NCBI GenBank assembly: GCA_019828545.1 | Contig: JACVRA010000488.1 | Span: 1 to 64,000, forward strand | Length of the DNA stretch: 64,000 nt | Direction: 5' to 3' | From: Paracamarosporium sp. OC-R06-R3 | Lineage: Eukaryota > Ascomycota > Dothideomycetes > Pleosporales > Didymosphaeriaceae | Shown: piece by piece, positions 10,987 to 22,429 of the stretch | Layout of the letters: each line of letters begins with the position of its first letter | Position numbering within the stretch: position 1 is the stretch's first letter | Notes under the pieces: model-generated | Database searches by the model: none | Told to the model about the DNA's origin: nothing | The model's input: only the letters and a program-made list of their open reading frames with translations | Program-made: the position numbers and the translations under genes

Positions 10987-11984
10987 ATGAACGTGACCAC
11001 GCTGGGCCACGGCCCGGACCTGTCCGCCCACGAGGCTCTCTCGGGCGTCTTCGGCAGCATCTCGCTCGCATCGTGGATCTTCCTGCTGGTCAGTCTCGAC
11101 GCCATGCAATCTCCACCGCAGCCATTGACAAGACGCAGGTCCCCCAGCTCATCGAAAACTACCGCCAGTCCTCGGCCGACGGCATCTCGCTCGCCTTCCT
11201 CACCGTCTGGTTCATAGGCGACGTGACCAACCTCGCCGGCGCGCTCTGGGCCCAGCTCGTCCCGACCGTCATCGCTCTCGCCATCTACTTCTGCTTCGCC
11301 GACCTGATCCTCATCACCCAATGCATCTACTACAACGTCAAGAATGCCCGCAAGGCCCAGCGCAAGCAGTCGACCCGCAGCCAAGACAGCGTCGACCAGC
11401 CTCTCCTCGGCCGCCGCGACAGCTCAAACGTAGGCCTGCCGGGAAGCCACACGCGGCGGCGGAGCAGCGGGGGCGCAAGTGCACGACGCCGGCGCGCAAG
11501 CAGCCTGCCTAGCCTCGTGGAAGAAGAAGACGCGGGGAAGGGCGCGTGGATCAAGAACACTGTGAGCATCTTCGGCGTGTGTGCCGTCGGGGCAGCAGGC
11601 TGGGCCATCGCCTGGCGGACAGGCGTGTGGAGTCCCACGCCCGAGAACGACGGCTCGTCTGCGGACCCCGAGACGCCGCTCGGCGCCTCCATCCTGGGCT
11701 ACATCAGCGCGATATGCTACCTCGGGGCGCGCATCCCGCAGATCATAAAGAACCAGCAGGACCGCTCGTGCGAGGGGCTCTCGCTGCTGTTCTTCATCCT
11801 GTCGTTGCTGGGGAATGCGACGTATGGCGCGGGCATCCTCTTCCACTCCGTCGAGAAGGAGTACTTCCTTACCAACTTGCCGTGGCTGATTGGCTCGCTG
11901 GGCACCATCGTCGAGGATGTGATCATCTTCGTGCAGTTCCGCGTGTTCGGGAGCGGAGAGCAGTCGTCGGCTGTGGAAGCGTAG
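10987..11984 (+). CDS. Vacuolar PQ-loop cationic amino-acid transporter (Ypq/PQLC2 type)
   Basis: Exons 10987-11088 and 11139-11984 with a 50-base phase-0 intron give 315 residues. Splicing restores the first PQ-loop as WIFLLVPQLIENYRQSSADG; the second reads ARIPQIIKNQQDRSCEG. Seven membrane segments are plausible, three before and four after a long Ser/Arg-rich cytosolic loop (about residues 110-180). Yeast Ypq1-3 and mammalian PQLC2 of this architecture export lysine and arginine from the vacuole or lysosome. The gene lies near asparagine synthetase, but a shared role is not implied. Substrate and vacuolar location are taken from the family. Confidence 0.9.
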
Positions 11985-12662
11985 ATGCCTAGATCAGACA
12001 AGACGAGACGAAACGAAACGATAAAACGAAACGAATACTCTGTATTGTAAATGCCAATCAGTCAGTCAGTCAGTCAGCCAACTAGTCGGTCGAGGGTCCA
12101 AGCCGGTGATTCGAAGAGATAGATGGGCTATAAAAGTGCTTTCCGGGCGTTCATTACGGGATTAGTCTTCGTTCGCGGCGGACTCTTCATTTCACCGCTA
12201 CAGTCATTGATACCCAGCTTTTGCGCGGATCAAGTATTTTTACTGTTTCTAAATATCGCCAGCTTCTTTCTTATCAGTTATCTTTATCGTTATCTCGTCG
12301 ACAATTAGGCGTGTGTATGTATGTATGGATGGATGTATGGATGTGTATATACGACGAATGAATCACGTGTACATATGAAAGCTTGAAAACAGAAAACATA
12401 AAACTTGACTCGTAATCGTAAATGGCATTCTATATACAAGAATCTAGTCTGCCATCTCTTGTTGCATGTAAGCCGAGATGCAGATAAATCTGGTATTCGC
12501 ACAACATCTGAGGCACCGGAAGAACGAACAGCACAGTCTACAAACTCCCATTGTAACACGACGCCCGCCCCGTGAACGTCTTCTTGTCCTCGACGTTGCC
12601 AAGTCATGGCAGTCATGCGCCGTAACGTCAGGACTCGTACGCTTTACCCCTTCGCAACGCGC
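11985..12662. other. Intergenic region between convergent genes
   Basis: Carries 3' ends of the PQ-loop and asparagine synthetase genes. It has a CAGT repeat at 12059-12077 and a loose TGTA/TGGA repeat near 12303-12350. No gene seen. Confidence 0.6.
12059..12077. repeat. (CAGT)4 tract with a partial unit
   Basis: Four perfect CAGT units plus CAG in the 3' flank of the PQ-loop gene. Confidence 0.8.
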
Positions 12663-14750
12663 TTACTGCGCGTTGTCGTACTTTTGCGCGTGCACGGAGA
12701 TAGCACTGCAACATCGTTAGCCACAACAGGTAAAGAGGAAGAAAAGGTAAAACTCACCGCCCGCTAGGATCCGTCTGCTTGCTCCACGTCGGCGTCCACC
12801 GCATAACGGTGCTCGCGCAGTACGACGGGAAGTGCTCGTCGAACATGGTCCTGTACCAGTACGCCTCCTTGCTGTCGGGAACATCGTTGCCCCACTCAGG
12901 CTTGGGGTTCTTCATCATCTCATCCGTGACCTTCTTCTCGGCCTCGTCCTTGAGCGCATCGATCCAGCCGTAGCCCACGCCGTCGGAGAACTGCTCTTTC
13001 TGGCGCCAGAGGATCTTGTCGGGGAGGTACGCGGGCGTCTCGGGCTCGTCCGAGGTGTCGAAGGCCTTGCGGAGGATGTACTTTTCTATGCGGTCCTTTG
13101 TGATCATCTTGTCCTGGGGATCGATGTTCATGGCGACGTTGAGGAATTGCTTGTCGAGGAAAGGGACGCGCGCTTCGACACCCCAGGCAGAGGTCGACTT
13201 GTTGGCCCGCAGGCAATCCGCCAAATGCAGGTTTTCAATGCGTCGGATCGTCTCGGCATGTAGCGCCGCCTTGTCAGGTGCGTTGTGGAAGTACAAGTAG
13301 CCGCCGAAGATTTCGTCTGAGCCTTCGCCAGAGAGCACCATCTTGACGCCCATGGCTTTGATCTTGCGGGAGAGGAGGAACATGGGGGTGGAGGCGCGGA
13401 TGGTGGTCACATCGAAGGTCTCGAGGTGGAAGATGACATCTGAAAGGGCATCGAGGCCTTCTTCCAGCGTGAAGGTGAAGGTGTGGTGGCGCGTGCCGAG
13501 GAAGTCTGCTACCTCTTGGGCGGCGACGCCGTCAGGGGAGCCCGGGAGTCCGATGGAGAAGGAGTTAAGTTCGGGGAGCATCTGCACGGTTGCGAGCTCG
13601 TTGGAGTCGTCGATGCCGACAAGACCGCCAGGGGCGTGGCCATCGATGGCATAGCCGTTGAGCGTACCGTTCTTTGCTTTCTGTTCGGAGGCACGTTTCC
13701 GTGCGGCCTCGTTCAGGCGCTGGGTTTCGCGCTGGGCGATGGAAGCGACAAGACTAGAGTCTAAACCACCAGATAGAAGCACACCATATGGCACCTCGGC
13801 CATGAGCCGCTTGCGCACAGAGTTCTCCAATGTTGCTCGCAGCTCCTTGTAGTCTACGGGCTTGGTGGGGATGTTGCTGGGCTCAGTGAGCCACTTGGGG
13901 TCGAAATACCGCGTGAGCTTGTCAGTCTTTGAGTCGTAGACGTGGCCCGGTGGGAACGAAATGATGTTGTCGCAGACAGGATGTAAGCATTTCAGTTCGG
14001 AGGCGAAGAAGACGGCGCCGGGCGTCTGGCTCGAACGGCCCATGTAGAAGGTGGTGACGCCGATGGGGTCTCGCGCTGCGATGACTCGGTCCTGGACCTT
14101 GTCGTGCAGAACCCACGAGAACATGCCGTCGAGCATTTTGGGAGCGTTGACATCATGTTCCAGGTACTGTGCCGAATCAGATTTCCTGCTCGCGTGCCAT
14201 GTGAATAATTGGGTGTGCTCACCAGCGGAATGATGACCTCGCAGTCTGAGTGTGTCTTGAAGTTGTATGGGTTCTTGAGGCCCTTGCGAAGGATACGGTG
14301 GTTGTAAATCTCGCCGTTGACGGCCAGGGAAACAGTCTGCTCATCGTTGACTAGCGGTTGTGCGCCCGTGTCTATGCCAGTGTAAGCTCTCGGCTTCCAG
14401 CGTGCTCGTGTGACTCAACGTACCAACACCGACGATACTCAGACGTTCGTGAACGAGAACTAAACGTTGTCAACCTCCCGTCCCATGCGCACTGGTTCCG
14501 GCGGCCTACTCGTGTCGTTCGCAATCCAGTTGCCGCTCCAATCCGGGCCTCTGTGCCTCACGCTGTCGCAAGTGAGTCAATGGCCTCGCACAGCAACGAA
14601 CAAGCGGCAGACTCACGCCTTGCCCATCTTCAGGGCCGTGGGCTTGAATTGCTGCACATCGGGGTGCCTGCTTGTGTGTTAGTCACTTATCAACCGACCT
14701 CGGAGGGGCAACCTCAAGACGTACTTGTAGCAGGCGAAAATACCACACAT
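12663..14750 (-). CDS. ASN1: Asparagine synthetase, glutamine-hydrolysing
   Basis: Seven exons (14750-14725, 14667-14617, 14562-14510, 14459-14424, 14371-14223, 14166-12758, 12705-12663) join in frame to 588 residues, the usual family length. The product starts [18 protein letters not shown]; Cys2 is the class-II glutaminase nucleophile. [12 protein letters not shown] and [10 protein letters not shown] complete that domain. The synthetase domain has the pyrophosphate loop [12 protein letters not shown] and [13 protein letters not shown]. The last exon, only 43 bases, supplies the ending [13 protein letters not shown]. The enzyme makes asparagine from aspartate, glutamine and ATP in the cytosol. 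Four TGASTCA elements lie upstream or in introns, fitting control by the Gcn4/CpcA amino-acid-starvation regulator. Confidence 0.96.
14411..14417. promoter_or_regulatory. TGACTCA element in the asparagine synthetase gene
   Basis: A perfect Gcn4/CpcA-type (AP-1-like) heptamer inside the intron 14372-14423. A second lies at 14573-14579 in the intron 14563-14616. Function inside introns is speculative; chance is possible for a 7-mer. Confidence 0.4.
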
Positions 14751-14866
14751 TTTGCTTCGTTCCTGTCAATCAGCGGAGGCGTGACGGGAGGAAAGAAGGT
14801 AGAGAGGGGTGGGTCGTTTATGTAGAGGTATGATTCAATGCGCTGCTGGGCCCAAAGAAATTCAAC

Positions 14867-14873
14867 TGAGTCA
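14867..14873. promoter_or_regulatory. TGAGTCA element upstream of asparagine synthetase
   Basis: A perfect Gcn4/CpcA consensus site about 117 bases before the start codon. In fungi, asparagine synthetase is a known target of general amino-acid control, so this is the strongest candidate site in the window. Confidence 0.6.
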
Positions 14874-15185
14874 ACCTAATCGCGCCCGTTTGTCGGCGTC
14901 GGGGGCGCGTCTTGGTGGGGCACCGTAACCACCAACGCCACTGGTCAATTGATACGGATAGCGCAGATAACCAAACATTTTTCGCGTCGGTAAAGCGCGG
15001 CATGGGGAAGACTCCATTGATTGAAGGGCGTCGCCGCCTTCTAAACCCCCACAATGACCGCCGTCCGGAATTGCACGCCCCGCCATTGGCCTGCCCGCCT
15101 GACTAAGGGCGTGCCCCGGTACGTAAAGCGATGTCGCATATCTTTGCTCTCACCACCTCTTGCCAAGGTGGAATAGGTACAAGTG

Positions 15186-15192
15186 TGAGTCA
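15186..15192. promoter_or_regulatory. Second upstream TGAGTCA element
   Basis: Another perfect heptamer about 440 bases upstream of the asparagine synthetase start, between it and the 3' end of the VAP gene. Confidence 0.45.
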
Positions 15193-15580
15193 CTTGCATG
15201 GCCGCAATTCGTCTCAAGCAAAAAGCCTTGCAAAAATCGTATTATGGAATGTGTTGATACAGGTAGGCGGCCATGGTCGTGAACATGCTAATTGAATCAA
15301 CCACTTCCACATCCTCCTCTCCAGATACATGCATGCTTCTACCCAAAGAAGACCACCGCCAGCCCCAAGGGAAATGTGTCAACGCCAGAAACAGGGAATT
15401 AGGATAATATCTTCTTCACTACGCCTTCCACCACACCACGTACCTGAGCTTCGCTTTTTGTGACTATCATCGGGAACCTGTCTTGTGCCTCGCGTGGCCT
15501 CCTTGTATCCGCTATCGGAGCCGTTGCCGTACCCTGGCGACCTCGCCTAAATCGACAAGGGATATTGCGGGGAAGCGACA

Positions 15581-16747
15581 TCAGAACAAGAAGTACGCAA
15601 GAAGGAAGCTCAGCAAGGACAGGAGAGCCGCAATGTGAATGGGGACACCGCCAGGCGCTTGTTGGCTGCTCACGGCCGTCTGCAACTGCTCCTTGGAATC
15701 TCGACTGGGCTCGGCTTTGCGTTGGCGAAGGCCCGTAGACGTCTCGATCTGCTGCTTCAGATTCGAAATCGTGGCTTTGGCGTCGGCGAGCTGGGCTTGA
15801 AGATCTTCGGAAGAGGTAGGGATAGCATTTGCCACTCCCGACGCGGCGGCGCTGACGGTTGCTGCTACACCAGAGGTCGATGGGTTATAGGCAGACTCAC
15901 GAGCCTCTCCCAAGTTTTTGCTTCCTGCTGGGCGAGATTCCGGGCGCGAGACAGATCCGACAGGCTGCTCGGTGGAACCTCGTTGGGGCGTTACGGCCTC
16001 TGGTGAGGGCGACGGAAGCAAGGACTCGCGATGCTGGGTAACGCCATTGGTCTTTGGGGTTGCAGCAGCACCATCGGAGGGAAGGAAGGTAACCCTAATC
16101 TTCTTCTCTTGAATTGAGGACTTAGCTGTCTGTTCGATATTTGACCACTGCCTCCACGTCAGCCAAACCCGGCGTAGTCCAGAGGGGGGCATACAAGAGA
16201 GGCAACGTTGGTAAACTCTTTGTCCGCAGTGACAAGAACTGACTGCACGAGAAACTTGTCCCTACACTTTGCATCTGGCGGTGGGTCTTCCTTCATCGCC
16301 TGAAGAAGAACTGCGTCAAACGTCAGCTGCTGTTGCCGACCCGCAGACGATCATGGGCCATCTCATACTCTGCACTTCGACATGGTCGCCTGGCTCAATG
16401 CGACCGGAGTTCGGCCTCACGCAGTATCTATTGTATACAATATCAGCGAGGTGGGGGCCATGGTATGGTGGGGTGGCGCGTACTGCTTAGGAGCGGTAGT
16501 TTTGACCTATGTGCGTTAGCGGGTGATTTCGTTGCAAGTAAATGCGAATTGCGGTATCCGCGGAATAATGTAGAGAGGCTCACCTTGAAAGCCACTGGGT
16601 CTGAATGGCTGTTCTTCAGCTTGAGCGTCTGCGTGACCTCATGCTGGAAGGGGCCTGTCCTGAATCAGCCTCCTATTCGGCCAGACAATGGTATATGGCA
16701 AGCTCACGCTTGAAACCCAGCTCCGGCGGGTCGAGTTCAACAGACAT
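15581..16747 (-). CDS. SCS2: VAP/Scs2-type ER contact-site protein
   Basis: Six exons (16747-16708, 16654-16584, 16506-16484, 16427-16369, 16310-16195, 16147-15581) give 291 residues; the third exon has only 23 bases. The N-terminal ~125 residues are a major sperm protein domain: VELDPPELGFKRPF, DPVAFKVKTTAPKQYCVRP, SGRIEPGDHVEVQ. This is the surface that binds FFAT motifs of lipid-transfer proteins. A Ser/Pro-rich linker, a short coiled coil (about residues 215-245) and a C-terminal membrane anchor (HIAALLSLLSFLLAYFLF) follow. The protein is expected to be tail-anchored in the ER and to tether it to the plasma membrane and other organelles. The gene is divergent from the UBX gene. Confidence 0.93.
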
Positions 16748-17341
16748 GGCGTAGGCACGGGTGCGAGGGGTGTGGCCGGGGGTTTGTAATCAGGCACGAC
16801 AGTGAATGTCAACACGGCGCGTGCGACGGTTTCGGGAGTAGGCGGTAGGACTGTTGAGGGCGCAATACCGTCGATTAGTTTCGAGGGCAGGTTCGGGGAG
16901 TGATATCAAGGTATGCGAGGGTGGTGGAAGCGAATATGTGTCGCGGCGGTGGTGCTTGGAAGCGACACATGCGGACAGCCCGCTCGCGCTATGACGCTCG
17001 TTCATAAGCCACTAGCGCCACCTCTACCTACACTATCCGACGACATCTCTCATCCTGCTTTACTATACTTGATGCTCAACTGCGCTAGAACCTTCTTCCC
17101 TCTAGTCGCTGCACTACCCACGGACAATCACAGTTTCAATAATTTGTTACGCGCATTGTGAACCACGGATCAACCCCCGCTGCTGCCTCGCCCCTCCAAA
17201 CACAAACTCGCCTTTGACCGGACAACCTTAACTTCTATATCTGTCACGACAAAAGACACATCCCAAAAACGAGTACACACTTCCGCAGTTCGCCACCTTC
17301 TACCAAACCACACCCTCACAGCCACTTGCACAACCATCACC
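16748..17341. promoter_or_regulatory. Shared divergent promoter of the VAP and UBX genes
   Basis: About 590 bases separate two start codons facing away from each other. No gene or clear operator is visible; joint regulation is only a possibility. Confidence 0.5.
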
Positions 17342-18277
17342 ATGCCTTCAGACCTAGACCAGCTGCTCGACATGGGCTTCGACAAGGAACGCGCAACCCT
17401 CGCATCCAAAGCAACAGGCAGCCTCCAAGATGCTATTGACTGGCTAGAAAAGAACCAAGACACGCCCATCGATGAGCTCCAAGCCGCACAAGCATCCTCT
17501 GCTACCGCCGACGACGAACCGCCCGCCCTCCAACCCGGCGAAGAGGCCCGCTCCCTCGTCTGCGATGACTGCGGCAAGCGCTTCCGCTCCACCGCCCAGG
17601 CTGAATTCCACGCCACCAAGTCCGGTCACGAGAACTTCTCTGAGTCTACCGAAGAGATCAAGCCCCTCACCGAAGAAGAGAAGAAGCAGAAGCTCGAGGA
17701 TCTCCGACAGAAGCTGGCAGCGAAGCGCGCGGGACAGGCAGAGCAGGACAAGATTGATAGGAAGAAGAACGAGCAGATCCGTATGAAGGCGACAAAGGAG
17801 AGCCAGGATATCAAGGAAGAGCTCGCGAAGAAGGAGCAGCTGAAGGAGGCACAGAAGAAGAGGCGGGAGAAGGAGGAAGATGTGTTGGCGCGGAAGCGGG
17901 TGTTGGAAAAGCTGGAGGCGGACAAGCAGGAGCGAAAGAGGAAAGCAGAGGCGGAGAAGGCAGCGCGTGAGGGTAGGGCTGCTCCTCCGCCGCCGGCTGA
18001 ACCCGCCGCTCCAACGTCGTCCGGTCCCACGACGTCGAAGCCTGCGTCGGCGTACACTGAGACGCGTCTTGCGCTGCAGACTCCCGGCGGTCGTGTCATG
18101 AAGTCGTTCCCGGTCGACACAACGCTCTTCGAGGTCGCACATTCGTTAGAGGAGACGGGTGTCACGGTCAACTCGCTCTCGACAACCTTTCCCAAAAAGA
18201 CTTTCGACCGATCTGACTTTGGTATGACGCTCAAGGAGGCCGGCATGATCCCTAGTGCTGCCCTCATCGTAAAATAA
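17342..18277 (+). CDS. UBA-UBX domain protein with a C2H2 finger (UBXN1/SAKS1 type)
   Basis: A single exon of 311 residues. Residues 3-40 form a UBA domain (LDQLLDMGFDKERATLA), which binds ubiquitin. A C2H2-like finger has Cys74, Cys77, His90 and His96. Residues ~105-210 are a long Lys/Glu/Arg-rich helix, probably a coiled coil. After a Pro/Ala/Ser linker the C-terminal ~85 residues are a UBX domain (TRLALQTPGGRVMKSFP ... LKEAGMIPSAALIVK), the part that docks on Cdc48/p97. Human UBXN1 has the same UBA, coiled-coil and UBX order. The likely role is linking ubiquitinated clients to Cdc48. Confidence 0.92.
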   Translation: MPSDLDQLLDMGFDKERATLASKATGSLQDAIDWLEKNQDTPIDELQAAQASSATADDEPPALQPGEEARSLVCDDCGKRFRSTAQAEFHATKSGHENFSESTEEIKPLTEEEKKQKLEDLRQKLAAKRAGQAEQDKIDRKKNEQIRMKATKESQDIKEELAKKEQLKEAQKKRREKEEDVLARKRVLEKLEADKQERKRKAEAEKAAREGRAAPPPPAEPAAPTSSGPTTSKPASAYTETRLALQTPGGRVMKSFPVDTTLFEVAHSLEETGVTVNSLSTTFPKKTFDRSDFGMTLKEAGMIPSAALIVK

Positions 18278-18569
18278 AGAGGTAGACTACTATGGTGGGC
18301 TAAAGAGATTCGGGTTGCGTGGTTTGGGTGAGGTGAAAAGAGAAACACTTGATGATAGCGGACAGACGATGACGGGGATATGAATTCACGAACTACAAAA
18401 ATGCATATGAGCATCTTGTGCTATATGTACATGGCATAGCGCGGTGGGTATCAATTATGAGAAGCTTCAAGCTCTTTGGTCTTCACGTAGACAAATGCAT
18501 GATTAAAACGATGTCCGCTGGCTCCCTTTGTGATGTGCCAGGATGCCAAACGCCATGAAATGCTTCACC

Positions 18570-20171
18570 CTACTCATACTCGTCCATGTTATACCGGCCC
18601 AAATCCCTCTGTGTACTGACCCACGCCTCGCTAGCAAGCCCGTTCTCTTTCCTCCTCACCAAACCCCTTGCGTCCCTGCACCAATCGCACGCCATCCCAC
18701 ATGGAGTCTCCCCGTCATCAGCAAAATACTTCGCAATGGTCTTATGCCGACATCTCGTCGTGCCCTCGCAATAGTCAACTAACGCCTCCATGCTCTTCAA
18801 CCGGTGCACCAACTGCGCCTGTTGCGCCGCGACACTACCACCCTTCTGCGGCTGTCGCTGCTGATCGCGGGCCATCATGGTCAAAGCACGATCTCGATCT
18901 TCGCGGCTGTAGTATAGGATGCAGGCGGAGGCTTTTCCGTCACGTCCAGCACGCCCAGCTTCTTGGTAGAAACCTTCGAACGATTTGGGGATCTGCCAGT
19001 GCACTACGAAGCGCACGTTTTCCTTGTCGATGCCCATGCCGAACGCTGTCGTCGCTACTATAACAGCGTAACCCTCCTTATTAGCGACCCATCCTGCGAG
19101 GGCGTCGGCGCGCTCAGTGTGAGGTAGACCTGCATGGTAAGGTTTTGCACCTATACCGTCGCTCCGGAGACGGGCGGCGAGGGACTCGCAGTCTTTGCGG
19201 AAAAGCGTGTAGATGATGCCTGACCAGTTGTCTGGACGCTGATTCTGGGAAGTTAGTTGGGAGGCTCGTTCAGGAGCGGCACGCTTTTCGTGAATGTGTT
19301 TGAGCCATTTGACGAAGTCGTCGTAGTGGTCTTCCTCGTCGCTTTTGAAGCGGACTTCATAGTGGAGGTTGGGTCGGCTGGTGCTCATGCGGAACATCTT
19401 CAGCTTAGAGGCGTCAAGACCGAGGGTTGTGATAATATCATCTCGTACCCGTGCGGTTGCGGTTGCTGTGAGACATATAATAGGTACATCTGGGAACTCA
19501 GATTTAAACCAAGAGAGTTGTTGGAAGGAAGGGCGAAAATCGTGGCCCCATTCGCTGACGCAGTGGGCTTCGTCTACTGCTATGCGGGCGAGTTCTCGTT
19601 GAGAGTGCACAATGCGGAGTAATTTGCGGAAGGGATCAAGCTGACAGTACTCCGGCGTGACATACAGCAACCGAGTAAGCGGGTGGCCACATTGAAGGTC
19701 GTCATTGATTTTCTTCTTGTTGCTAGACGTTGTAGTGCTATTGATAGTCTCCACACGTATATTTGCTTTCCTCATAGAAGCAACTTGGTTGTTCTATGAT
19801 ATCGTTAGGTCAGTTTCAGAAGAATGAAAGAAGATCTACCATTAAAGCAAGAAGTGGCGAGACTACGATAGTAACTTTAATTCATTAGCACATGTCTACA
19901 GTTTTTCGACCTTCTGACATACTCCCAACATCGACAACAGCCGGTAGCTGGTAACACAAGCTCTTCCCGAACGAAGTCGCGGCTTGTAGGAAGACATCTT
20001 CGCCTTCTAGCGTCGCGGCGATAACCTCGCGTTGCACTGGCCTGAATAAATTCATTAGGGTGCAATCACTGCTTGCAGAGCAATGAAAGCTTACCTAAAA
20101 TCCCGCTTGCCGAACACTCTTCTCAACGTAAACTCAAGGTCAAGTTGGGCAGGTTTCCTCGCCCCAGGCAT
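18570..20171 (-). CDS. Short RecQ-family DNA helicase
   Basis: Four exons (20171-20095, 20041-19923, 19874-19840, 19793-18570) give 484 residues. The helicase core is complete: motif 0 (FGKRDFRPVQREVI), motif I (AATSFGKSLCYQLPA), motif II (VDEAHCVSEWGHDFRP), motif III (LTATATARV), motif IV (GIIYTLFRKDCE), motif V (ATTAFGMGIDKENVR) and motif VI (YQEAGRAGRDG). A RecQ zinc-binding region follows with Cys in TTRCRHK and CGMACDWC. There is no HRDC domain and no long N-terminus, so this is not the full-length Sgs1/BLM homologue. The Walker A loop departs from the usual TGxGKS. The protein probably unwinds DNA 3' to 5' in repair or replication; its pathway is unknown. Confidence 0.9.
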
Positions 20172-20583
20172 CGCTACGGACGTCTAGAAAGGCTTTTAAC
20201 AGCCCATAAACCAGCCTGAACAATCACCGGTCTAGCAAAGAAGTGGGGAGCAGCTGATGTCGCAGTGGTGGCATAATGGCCTCAATCACCAGGCGTAATG
20301 TCAAGATCAAAGCGTGCAAGCGCGACGCGTCGTGAAGAAAGTACGGAGCGGCGTGATCACGTGTGCTAGCGCCGACCTCGGTATCTATGTATCTAAAGTG
20401 CTTAATGGACCTCCTCAGCTCCAGTGTCTTTTGCATCTAATTGCTAATCACATCCAAATGCCTCACTTATCTCTGTTGTACCTAAACAATGCTTTCAATT
20501 CAATCCATCCTTATATCTGCCAACACGTAATCCCCATATCGCGCGCCTCTGGCTAGCATGTCTATAGTCTCACAAACCTCTGC
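20172..20583. other. Promoter of the RecQ gene and 3' flank of the MFS gene
   Basis: Both neighbours run on the minus strand. Nothing else recognisable is seen in these 412 bases. Confidence 0.55.
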
Positions 20584-22429
20584 TCACCAGTAATATAAAT
20601 ACTTCCTGCCCTTTGCATCCGTGTATAATGGTTCTTGCTCGTCCTCATCTTCTTCAATAGGTCGGTTTGCATGCTTCTTGTTTGCAACCCTGAAACTCAA
20701 CACTTGCAGGATCACAACTGTAAGCCAGACAGCTCCAAGGCTCAAGCACGCAATCCAAGCGTTGCGATACAGTGGTGCATCGCTCCCTCGGAAAACCTGA
20801 TTACCATAGGTACCTCCCAAATTTGAGCATCCAATATACACAGCATATGCGATCGCTCGGTGCTGAGGCGATTTCGAATTAAGAGAAAGCCACGTCACGT
20901 TGAGGGGCTGCCATGACGGTGCAGCGCTCGTCACCACAAGCGCAGCATAGAATGACCAACTTCCTTTAGAAGTCACTGGAAGATGGAAAAGCGCAATCAA
21001 ACCCGCCATGGTCCACACGGCAGCGAAAATAATAGCGTATCCGAAGCGTTTGTATCGATCGACGTAAAAACTTAGCGCGAGGCCGGAAAACGATGCGATG
21101 ATAGGGGCTGGTGCACTCAGAAGGTTGGCGCGAATGCTAGTAAATCCAAGCGACTTGATGATGGTTGCGCCCCAAGTTGAGAGACCGTTGACTGATTGAA
21201 GACCGCTGAGGCAGGCTAGTAAGTATGGCCACGTCTTCCAGTCTAATAGTACCTCAATTCTGGTCTTGCGTTAGGGTGAACTTGACATTTGTAGGTCAAT
21301 ATACTTACATGTCTTTCACTTTGATCTTCATTGTGGCTGCTTGACCCTTCTTAGGATCCTTGCGGATGATGCGTGCGACGAAGATGTCGGCTTCACGGGG
21401 CGAGAGCCATGGTCGCGTGGGTATTAAGCCAGCAAAGAGACGGTCTGTATCATGCGGTGACTTGGGAACGAAGGCCAGTGCCAGGACGCCAGTTGCTAAG
21501 GATATCATCAGCCGATACTCATCGACGCTGAGGTTCATCTAACCACTTACTGATTGTTGAGACCCCGCAAATGATAAAAATCCTAGATTGGTATTAACAG
21601 TCTTGATCTTAAGTGAAATATAGGTGATGAAATCTCACCATTGCCACCCTTTCAAGCCCCCTTGGCCCTCCAATCGCAATGATCCCGCAGATATTAACGA
21701 GCCAAAGGACGCAGATAACGACGGGCCGAAGAAAAATAGAGTAGTGCGCTTAGCAAGCTCGTCTTGTGTATACCTAGGTGCACGATGAGCGCGTGTCTCT
21801 AGAAGCATGTTAAGGCCTGGGGTAACTCACCATCTCGACAGTGTGTAAAGGCCGCCTGGGATGAATCCACTTTCAGCCATACCGAGAAATAGACGCGCTG
21901 CATACCAACCTGAAGCATTCTTTACAAACATTTGCAAAAATTCAACAAAGCCCCACGTAATAACTTGAAGCGGTATCCAGTAATGTGCTCCTACACGGTG
22001 CAGAACCATGTTAGAAGGTATTTCGAGAAGCACGATGCCCAACCACAGGAGTGAGACGCCTGTGTTTGCCTGATCTCTGGTCATACCATTGTCTTTAAGG
22101 AAGGTCGAGGTTAAAACACCGGATACATTTGTGCGATCGATGGCCATCCAGGTAAACATTAGAGTGAAGAGTGGTAGAAAGAGGAAGTCGGCTTTGCGGA
22201 CAACTTTTGTTTCTTCCTCCTTGGTCCAGCTCACTATAATCTCCTTCCCGTGTCTTTCAATGACTTGGTGCAACAGGCCATCCTGATACTCTTCAACATC
22301 TCGCTCTCCACTTCCAGACAGTGAACCCGACGCACTGATTGCTATATTATCCTTTTCGTGGCCGTCGTTTGCAGGTACCAAAGGAGAAGCGGCAACAGGC
22401 ACCAATGATTCGGCAACTTTTGAAGCCAT
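20584..22429 (-). CDS. MFS transporter of the anion:cation symporter (Dal5/Tna1) family
   Basis: Five exons (22429-21831, 21773-21639, 21582-21551, 21495-21309, 21259-20584) join to 542 residues; the third exon has 32 bases. The order of membrane helices and motifs such as FTWMAIDRTNVSGVL, LLWLGIVLLEIPSNMVLHR and RLFLGMAESGFIPGGLY matches the ACS branch of the major facilitator superfamily. Yeast members carry allantoate, nicotinate, pantothenate and other carboxylates with protons. The N-terminal ~70 residues and the acidic C-terminus (EEDEDEQEP) are cytosolic. The gene shares a 617-base divergent region with the LigB-type dioxygenase, hinting at uptake of an aromatic acid. The substrate is not deducible. 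Confidence 0.9.

Larger units (their letters stand above)
14751..15580. other. Promoter region of asparagine synthetase and 3' flank of the VAP gene
   Basis: Both neighbours are on the minus strand. The region holds the two TGAGTCA elements at 14867 and 15186. No further gene is supported. Confidence 0.6.
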
